A DNA stretch of 64,000 bases, from assembly GCA_009760855.2 (NCBI GenBank), contig WPIO01000066.1, positions 890,501-954,500 of the forward strand, in the 5' to 3' direction. This DNA is from Cristatella mucedo (taxonomy: Eukaryota > Bryozoa > Phylactolaemata > Cristatellidae). The position numbers and the translations under genes were made by a program. This document shows, one piece after another, positions 59,801 through 64,000 of the stretch; within the stretch, counting starts at the first letter, position 1, and every line of letters starts with the position of its first letter. The notes below the pieces were generated by a model that saw only the letters and a program-made list of their open reading frames with translations, was not told where the DNA came from and made no database searches.

Positions 59801-62087
59801 GTAACTCCACAAAGCCACAAAGACAATGTGGGTATTAGGCAGAAGAGTTTTGTATAGTGCACTCACAGCCTAAGAAGCTATCGGTACGAATTTGGTAGCC
59901 AGCAGACTTTATTTCAAGCAACATAGAGAACGTGGGAAGCATATCAGAGTCAGGAGAGCAGTTCAGGTAGTGAGCAGCATGGAAGTATCATCTCAGGAGC
60001 TTATGCACCCTCTGCAGCCAATTCCAGTGTCTTGTGATAAATGACCTATAATTCGATGAGTTGTTGCTGTTGTTGACATGTCGTTGCCTCCATCTAGTCG
60101 GCGTACTTTCTGCTTAAAAATTGCTAATTTATTGCCTCCTTTAGCAAAATAACGTAACTAGTTCATTAGTTTTAAAGTAACTTAGCAGCAACATTACTGC
60201 ATTTCACTTCATTTAGTACATCCGGCCAGTGTCCTTACTGGGCAGCTATTGCCAAACGCCAAACACCTTGGCTGTTCTGTCATCAGCTTCTTAGCAGCCA
60301 CATGACACCAATTCTGACTGAGTCTAGCTAGCTCCAAATAAAGCATCGAATTTATATTAATGTGCTCTACTTGGCTTACGATTGCCTTTTCTTGCTCGTA
60401 CCTTCTCTTGCTTGTACCAGCCTAGGTATCTGACCTCCTTGCTCCTCCAGTGTGCTCTCATGCAACCTGCCCCTCGGCCTCCAGCCTTATCCTAGTTGCT
60501 TGCACTACATTGCCATTGTGTAATGATCGACCCTTTAGTTCAGGTGTATTTACACCTTGAAACTTTCGGTTTTTGTAACCATCTGCACTGCCTTTTTATT
60601 ATATCAGTCTCTGCTACTGTTTCATCTGTTCCACTAAGGTTTCCTTATGTCCCACTGAACTTGTTCTTGTTCGTTTTAAATGGCTTTGCATTATTTAGTG
60701 CACATTATTAACCAAACTTCATGTCTTCTTGTGTGCATTTTTATGCTTTCCAAAGGATGCGTCTTGCATGCTATTGCATGCTTGTCTGAGCATGAATCCA
60801 AAATTGTTTATTTCGATGTTGTTGCTTCCCACCTATGTCAAGTGCCTGGATAGAGATGTTCTCTTAGCGCTATGCTGCCGACATATAATCATTGTTATTG
60901 TAGTAATTCAGTGCTAGAGAATGTTTATGGCGCAATGCGTGGCACGAACGAATACTCTTTAGTTCATTTAGCGTGCTTAATAATTAAATTATTGTTATTT
61001 TTCACGATTACTGGAATAGTTGGGAGGCAGGTAGCAATACGTTAGCAGCTGGCCTCATTTCGAGATCCAGCCAAGAGCAGCTGTAGGCTTGCTAGCGCTG
61101 GCTGCCTGCAGCTGCTTTTTGTTGGCCTTTTTGCTAGTAGAAATGACTACTTTTGGCTGACCAAGTTATTTTGCCGTAGACCAAGCCCAGTGAAGTAAAG
61201 GCCTTTAGGCATCACTGGTCAGTCGTTGGTCCGGATCAATTACCAGGAATGTGTCTGGTAATTTTTTGTCCAGATTTTGCACTCTATCTGCATATTATCA
61301 CAAATTAGGTGCTTTTATCTTAAGCGAAGTCGACATATGGCCGTTCCAGCTTCAGAAATGGCTAGTGCAGTAATATTACAGGAGAGCAGTTTTCGTGACC
61401 AGTGAAATCCAAGATCAGTTTTGTGCTCTCTAGTTATGAATGCCAGGGTTCCACGTTCTGATTGCTTCAGCTTTGAGCCGTTTTGCCTTTACAACTATCT
61501 ACCAAAGGCAGCTCAACCTTGGTTAGCTATCGATGATCACTAAGTCATATTAGCCAAAGCCACACCTTTTTCACTGTAGGGAATTCGAGGCGCATCTGCT
61601 GGCCCGTGTAGTAGGATACATAATAGCACTGGTGAGTTTATTCGTGAGTGCGATTTTCTGGCCATCAAGCCAGGGGAGCTACATAGTTTAGTCTGGATGA
61701 CTCATTTATGATACAGGCGTGGGATGTTTGCCAAATGCATTCTTACCTGCTTGTGCTTCTCGTCGTTTTGGCCCAGAGCAACCCTTGCTAGCATGCTTGC
61801 ATGTGCTCTACTTTTGTCTTAGCAATGTCTCTTTGCTTGTGTTGCTGCTGCTGCTTGTGCTCATGTGTATTTGTGTCTGCTGCTTGTGCTCGTGTGTATT
61901 TGTGTTCACTCATTGTCTTTTGATTGCATTGCTTCTTGTGGGATTCAACCGCCAATGATGTGCAATTGTTTGTTTATTTGCAGCTGGCATGACTCCATCG
62001 GCCCTGATGGAGGCCATGAGAGAGGACGGGCTTGCATTCACCAAATCTGTGCTCAGTCGACAGGTGGACGAGACTGCACCGAATCAG
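47744..62087 (+). CDS. CIR1: CIR1, CBF1/RBPJ-interacting corepressor homologue, exons 1-6, 3' end outside the window
   Basis: Join: 47744-47815, 51155-51249, 53117-53198, 56233-56297, 56701-56852, 61984-62087; all introns GT-AG with consistent phases, 190 codons so far. In vertebrates CIR1 bridges the Notch-pathway factor RBPJ/CBF1 to histone deacetylase corepressors and is also linked to spliceosomes; it is nuclear. Visible here are the Cir_N domain (about residues 14-50, '[11 protein letters not shown]' then '[20 protein letters not shown]'), '[17 protein letters not shown]', '[20 protein letters not shown]', '[20 protein letters not shown]' and a zinc-knuckle-like C127-x2-C130-x4-H135-x6-C142. 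Exon 6 has '[20 protein letters not shown]'. The Lys/Arg/Ser-rich C-terminal half must lie beyond 64000. Introns of 0.4-5.1 kb carry nested LINEs and a SINE1. Identification is strong. Confidence 0.96.
48205..48600 (+). mobile_element. Ancient LINE-A-related fragment in CIR1 intron 1
   Basis: Recognisable phrases 'CACCGACCCGCAGTAACTCGTAAGTCAAGCAATG', 'GCTCCGGCCTACATGCGCTTATCAGGC' and 'TATGTTCCTAAAGGCTGG', then a weak 3' tail (TGCATGTAAAGCGGTT). Far more diverged than neighbours. Confidence 0.5.
48601..48695. repeat. 47-bp tandem duplication
   Basis: TGTTACCCTGGGGTGCTGCACAATATC.. at 48601 recurs at 48648 with a few differences. Confidence 0.9.
49015..49108 (-). mobile_element. SINE1-type fragment, diverged
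   Basis: Antisense of GGCTGCAGATTAGGTTATCTTAGGGCGCTACACATAAATTATAATTTTC with a possible B box (GGAGCCC) beyond it. Confidence 0.4.
49305..49960 (+). mobile_element. LINE-A 3' end in CIR1 intron 1
   Basis: From 'CAACTCACTGCTTGCTGGTCTACCGGCC' through '[15 protein letters not shown]' and the 'AKAWNS'-type block to 3' UTR and the AGAGATTGAGTTCTTTGAGG hairpin. Confidence 0.8.
50045..50490 (+). mobile_element. LINE-B 3' end, diverged, in CIR1 intron 1
   Basis: 'GCTGAACTGCTGCACTAGTTTCAGCCTCC', 'TGGAACTCACTTCCAGAATTCTTAGGC' and 'TAACACCCACTTGGG..TTGTTGAGTTAC' preserve the order of the LINE-B 3' end. Confidence 0.65.
50555..50722 (-). mobile_element. LINE-A-type 3' end, variant tail
   Basis: Antisense; ends in ATTTGTATAAAGCCC..GAGAACTTAATCC-like hairpin remnants rather than the standard tail, and shares the CAACAAGCAAAACATG phrase with 62225-62420. 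A LINE-A subfamily or an older copy. Confidence 0.55.
51155..51249 (+). CDS. CIR1: CIR1 exon 2
   Basis: Acceptor GCGCTCTCTAG; encodes '[20 protein letters not shown]' and '[11 protein letters not shown]'; donor AACAG|GTACGC leaves AG of Arg56. Confidence 0.95.
51349..51483 (+). mobile_element. SINE1, full length with target duplication, in CIR1 intron 2
   Basis: 135 bp flanked by TATGCAG on both sides (51342-51348 and 51484-51490). A-box-like TGGTCTAGCTG, B-box GGGCTCGAGCCC, then GCGCCTGAATAGAGATTGTTCTCTTGGGGCGC and CTATACAAATGAATTA. The best-defined SINE1 in the window. Confidence 0.85.
51760..53110. other. CIR1 intron 2, non-repeat part
   Basis: No repeat or extra exon recognised. CAG|GT-like and AG sites occur but no coding frame with family similarity. 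Confidence 0.5.
53117..53198 (+). CDS. CIR1: CIR1 exon 3
   Basis: Acceptor CTTTGTAG; completes Arg56 and encodes '[20 protein letters not shown]' and GAKRERE; donor GAG|GTTAGT, phase 0. Confidence 0.95.
53199..53800. other. CIR1 intron 3, non-repeat part
   Basis: No repeat or exon recognised. Confidence 0.4.
53808..53880 (+). mobile_element. Retroelement tail fragment
   Basis: ATATGTAAAGTGCCTCGAAAGACACATCAAGTTCTCTGAGG and a TATTATTATT tail; LINE-A type. Confidence 0.6.
54295..54500 (+). mobile_element. LINE-A fragment, diverged, in CIR1 intron 3
   Basis: 'CAAAGCCAGGAATTCACCACCGAATGACATCACGGCATCCCCTGA' and the post-stop 3' UTR phrases in order; hairpin and tail lost. Confidence 0.6.
54580..55145 (-). 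mobile_element. LINE-A 3' end in CIR1 intron 3
   Basis: Antisense (ATT)n, TTTCTATAGCACCTTTGGAGAACTTAATCTCTTTCTAGGCAT, 3' UTR and the ORF end up to 'CTGCTTGACTGGGAGCTAGTTTAGGTCGGC'. Confidence 0.8.
55146..55560. other. CIR1 intron 3, unassigned
   Basis: No repeat or exon recognised. Confidence 0.35.
55565..55705 (-). mobile_element. LINE-A-type 3' tail
   Basis: (TAA)n at 55573-55595 and an eroded antisense hairpin, then GTAAAGGAAGCATGACCATATGGTTAGTGGTAGCATGC of the 3' UTR. Confidence 0.65.
56233..56297 (+). CDS. CIR1: CIR1 exon 4
   Basis: Acceptor CTTCTTTTTCAG; encodes '[20 protein letters not shown]' and E; donor GAAGC|GTAAGT leaves two bases. Confidence 0.95.
56701..56852 (+). CDS. CIR1: CIR1 exon 5, zinc-knuckle-like motif
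   Basis: Acceptor TTGATCTTAAG (weak pyrimidine tract). Encodes '[20 protein letters not shown]' and '[20 protein letters not shown]'; donor AAGC|GTAAGT leaves one base. Confidence 0.95.
56893..56962 (-). mobile_element. Retroelement tail remnant
   Basis: GAGTCCTTAGAGAGCCTAATCTCTCTTTATATATTTTACTTATGCTG resembles the antisense LINE-A tail. Confidence 0.4.
57010..58915 (+). mobile_element. Older LINE-A 3' end split by a younger LINE-A
   Basis: 57010-57118 reads '[27 protein letters not shown]' and breaks at 'TTGACCACA'; 58626 resumes with 'TTTAAAAAGAAATTAAAAACC' and continues through 3' UTR, hairpin and tail to about 58910. Joined, the two arms form one ordinary LINE-A 3' end. Confidence 0.8.
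57119..58625 (+). mobile_element. LINE-A, longest continuous copy (~1.5 kb), in CIR1 intron 5
   Basis: 5' truncated in the RT N-terminal region ('CTCATATATCGAAACCTCACACC'), then '[20 protein letters not shown]', '[14 protein letters not shown]', '[10 protein letters not shown]', a short frame change near 57665, 'LMGKP'-type thumb region, the C-terminal '[20 protein letters not shown]' block, the '[11 protein letters not shown]' block, stop, 3' UTR (about 240 bp), stem-loop GCACCTAGAAAGATATTAAGTTCTCCGAGGGCGC and (ATT)n to 58625. Few lesions, so relatively young; no endonuclease domain. Confidence 0.9.
59145..59705 (-). mobile_element. LINE-A 3' end in CIR1 intron 5
   Basis: Antisense (ATT)n, stem-loop (GCGCCATCAGAGAACTCAATCTCTCTCTAGGCG), 3' UTR and ORF end. 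A G-run (59479-59487) expands within the ORF end. Confidence 0.85.
59790..60000 (-). mobile_element. LINE-B 3' end, diverged
   Basis: Antisense of GTAACTCC..CACAAAG stem-loop and the 'GTAGCC(A)AACAGACTT' block; stops near 60000. Confidence 0.7.
60250..60912 (+). mobile_element. Ancient LINE-A-related copy in CIR1 intron 5
   Basis: Eroded C-terminal blocks (CATCAGCTTCTTAGCAGCCACATGACACC, 'AAATAAAGCATCGAATTTATATT') and a 3' end with TCAAGTGCCTGGATAGAGATGTTCTCTTAGCGCTATG, which retains the stem-loop despite heavy divergence. Confidence 0.5.
60920..61975. other. CIR1 intron 5, unassigned 3' part
   Basis: T- and GCTTGTG-rich near the acceptor; short TGCTTGTGCTCGTGTGTATTTGTG near-repeats at 61850-61905. 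No extra exon recognised. Confidence 0.4.
61984..62087 (+). CDS. CIR1: CIR1 exon 6
   Basis: Acceptor TTTATTTGCAG; completes Pro156 and encodes '[20 protein letters not shown]' and '[14 protein letters not shown]'; donor CAG|GTTAGA, phase 0. The next exon is not seen before 64000. Confidence 0.93.
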
Positions 62088-62221
62088 GTTAGATCTCACA
62101 TTCACCAAATCCACTGGAATGTAGTCCTAACTGTCAGCTGAATGAGCTGTGTCTTCTCGTAGAGCCAAGCACAATGCCAGTTTGCTTAATTAAAAATACG
62201 TAACACCAATTTTTAATTATA

Positions 62222-62422
62222 TTAAATAATGATAATGGATTTATATAGCACCCACAGAGAACTTAATCTCTGTCTAGGCACTTTACATGTGCTGTAAAGG
62301 AGGCATGCTCAAACGGTTAGTGGTAACATGCACAATGTCAACAAGCAAAACATGGTTAGGGCAACATGCTCAGTATCGACATGTAAATGTGGTTAGTGGT
62401 AGCATGCAGAGTGAACATAGCC
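62222..62422 (-). mobile_element. LINE-A-type 3' end, variant tail, in CIR1 intron 6
   Basis: Antisense: ATAATGGATTTATATAGCACCCACAGAGAACTTAATCTCTGTCTAGGCAC, then a 3' UTR with the CAACAAGCAAAACATGG phrase also seen at 50670. The tail is ATAAATCCATTAT instead of (ATT)n. Confidence 0.7.
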
Positions 62423-62910
62423 TCTTTATGCAGGCTACAACACATGAAGCTTCGATGACATTTAAATCTTGTGTCACGCGATCGAAGTCCAACGTATGCA
62501 CAACATATCAGTTTGCAATATCGGTGACATGAGACCGATGACAAGCCCTTACTTCACGACACGATAGACATACAGTTATAGTTGGACCAGATGTAACTTT
62601 AAGGTCACATCAAGCCACCCCATGCAATTGTTTCAAACCTTTTCAGTCCCCACTAGAGAAAAGCCGGGCCTAGGTGGCTCATCTAAGAAAGGCTGCACGA
62701 GATAAGAAAAGTCTGTAGACCTAATTTCTGTTTGTCCAATTGCTACAACTGCATCTTCTTTCTAAAGCCAATGAAGAAGGATAGACAGGTTTGCACACGA
62801 GTAATGCAAGTACGATAGATGCTGCCGTGAAGGCAGCGATTCGAGCTGTGGCCGTTTCGGGCTCGGTACCGGTTAGAGGCTTCTCTGACTATCTGATGCT
62901 TTGCAGTCAT
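62423..62910. other. CIR1 intron 6, unassigned
   Basis: No repeat or exon recognised. Confidence 0.35.
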
Positions 62911-62911
62911 C

Positions 62912-63812
62912 CTGCTTTGATCTACTGCCTTCAGGTCATGTATGAACAATAACTTAGCTGTTCCATTCTTCCGCTTAATGGTCGTTGGCGACAGGAGCTT
63001 TAATAATAATAATAATGCACTTGATAAAGCTCCCTCAGGGAACTCAATCTTTTCCTAAGTGCTTTACATTTGCTGCAAAGGGAAATGCAATTGAATGGTG
63101 AGTAATATCATGCTTGATAAACAACATGAATAACATGGTTAGGAGTGACATGCACAAGGTCAGCATACAAGTGTGGTTATTGGCAGCATGCAGTGTCAGC
63201 GCGAATAAGCACGAATCACAAGATCCACTAAATGCTGTCCTAAATAGGTGTGCTTTTAAGTTCTTTTTAAATGTGGTCAAGTCAGGGGATGTTCTAACGC
63301 AAGTCGGGAGGGAGTTCCAGGCTTTGGGAGTATAGGAACTAAATGCACGGTCTCCAAAGGATTTGAGGTTTGTACGAGGTATTTGTAGACTGTTGGATTC
63401 CAAAAAGCGGGTGGTACGATGCTTGGCCTGATGGGGGAGTATATGTGAGAGATAGGCTGGAGCCAAAGAATGGAGTGACCTAAAAGTGAGCAACAAAAGC
63501 TTTAACTCTGCTGGTCCTAGACGGTGGAACTCGCTTCCACAATTATTATGCAACGGCAACTACTCTCCTGCTGCCGACTATGGCTCATCCTTTTCAGCAG
63601 TCCTGAGCTCCTACTTCCATGCTACTCACTACAGCAACTGCGCTCCTGACTCTGCTATGGTTATGAGTTTTGTTGTCGTTGCCTGAGATAAACTTAGTTG
63701 GCTGCCGAATGTGTTCTCACTTTGGCTGTGAGTGAGCAATACGACACTCTCCTTCGTAACTCCCAAAGAGTCTTTGTGTAGTTGCAGGTGGAGATACAAT
63801 GCATTACATTAC
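62912..63812 (+). mobile_element. LINE-B 3' end split by a LINE-A insertion
   Basis: 62912-63003 ('CTTCAGGTCATGTATGAACAATAACTTAGCTGTTCC..GTTGGCGACAGGAGCTTTAA') breaks at the position where other copies read GAAGCTTTAGCTCTGC, and resumes at 63498 (AGCTTTAACTCTGCTGGTCCTAGACGG), ending with a stem-loop and ATTACATTAC at 63800-63811. Confidence 0.85.
63004..63497 (-). mobile_element. LINE-A inserted in LINE-B, with 8-bp target duplication
   Basis: Antisense LINE-A 3' end: (ATT)n, stem-loop variant, 3' UTR and the C-terminal ORF (63044-63559 frame, '[20 protein letters not shown]'). Flanked by AGCTTTAA at 62996-63003 and 63498-63505. Confidence 0.85.
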
Positions 63813-64000
63813 TGCTAGCCCGACAGAACAAGGCGTGTCTGTTGCAATTCTTGTCAAAATCGAGCGTGCTGAAGTCGTTGCTGTCACCATTTGGACGAAG
63901 CTGTACTCACTAGGTCTTTCGTAATGGTTTCAGCACTGGTTCACTGTGCTGACCCTAGGCTCGCGTTACCCCACCCAGCTAATAGGGCATTGTTTGTTCA
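63813..64000. other. Unassigned sequence at window edge
   Basis: Presumed CIR1 intron 6; no exon or repeat recognised. Confidence 0.3.

Overview
The window is repeat-dense DNA from an animal nuclear genome. Evidence for this is spliced genes with GT-AG introns, metazoan-specific gene content (a CIR1/CBF1-interacting corepressor homologue), many 5'-truncated CR1/L2-like LINE fragments, tRNA-derived SINEs, a hAT transposon and a probable solo LTR. The intron-rich genes and repeat style suggest an invertebrate, but I cannot name the species. There is no bacterial-style gene organisation and no CRISPR array.

Two genes can be reconstructed with confidence. On the minus strand, five exons between 43721 and 36573 encode a complete 329-residue multi-pass membrane protein of the DUF1295 / steroid 5-alpha-reductase C-terminal-like family. 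On the plus strand, six exons between 47744 and 62087 encode the first 190 residues of CIR1; the gene runs off the right edge. The two genes are divergently arranged, about 4 kb apart, with LINE debris between them. Two more minus-strand exons (2146-2529 and 27357-27518) look like the first half of CARD-type death-fold domains, each ending at a phase-0 splice donor at an equivalent position.

Layout: 1-12.4 kb is mostly LINE-A fragments, LINE-B fragments and SINEs, plus the first CARD-like exon. 12.67-15.86 kb is a nearly intact hAT element with a perfect 8-bp target duplication. 16-28.8 kb is repeats and unassigned DNA with the second CARD-like exon. 28.8-31.3 kb is a GC/CpG-rich block, a CT-rich array and a probable solo LTR inserted into that array. 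31.4-36.3 kb is more LINE debris. 36.5-43.7 kb is the DUF1295 gene, with a 498-bp tandem duplication in its last intron. 44-47.7 kb holds the longest LINE-B copy and a third copy of an unclassified dispersed repeat ('repeat C'). 47.7-64 kb is CIR1, whose introns are full of nested LINEs.

Four repeat families (names are mine) explain much of the non-genic sequence. LINE-A is CR1/L2-like; its 3' end carries a GCGCC...GGCGC stem-loop and an (ATT)n tail. LINE-B is related but has a different GTAAC...GTTAC 3' stem-loop and an (ATTAC)n tail. SINE1 has a tRNA-like head and the LINE-A stem-loop tail, so LINE-A is its likely mobilising partner. SINE2 has a different tRNA-like head and tail. LINE-A is inserted in LINE-B and LINE-B in LINE-A, so their periods of activity overlapped. 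Boundaries of old repeats are approximate, since I aligned copies by eye.
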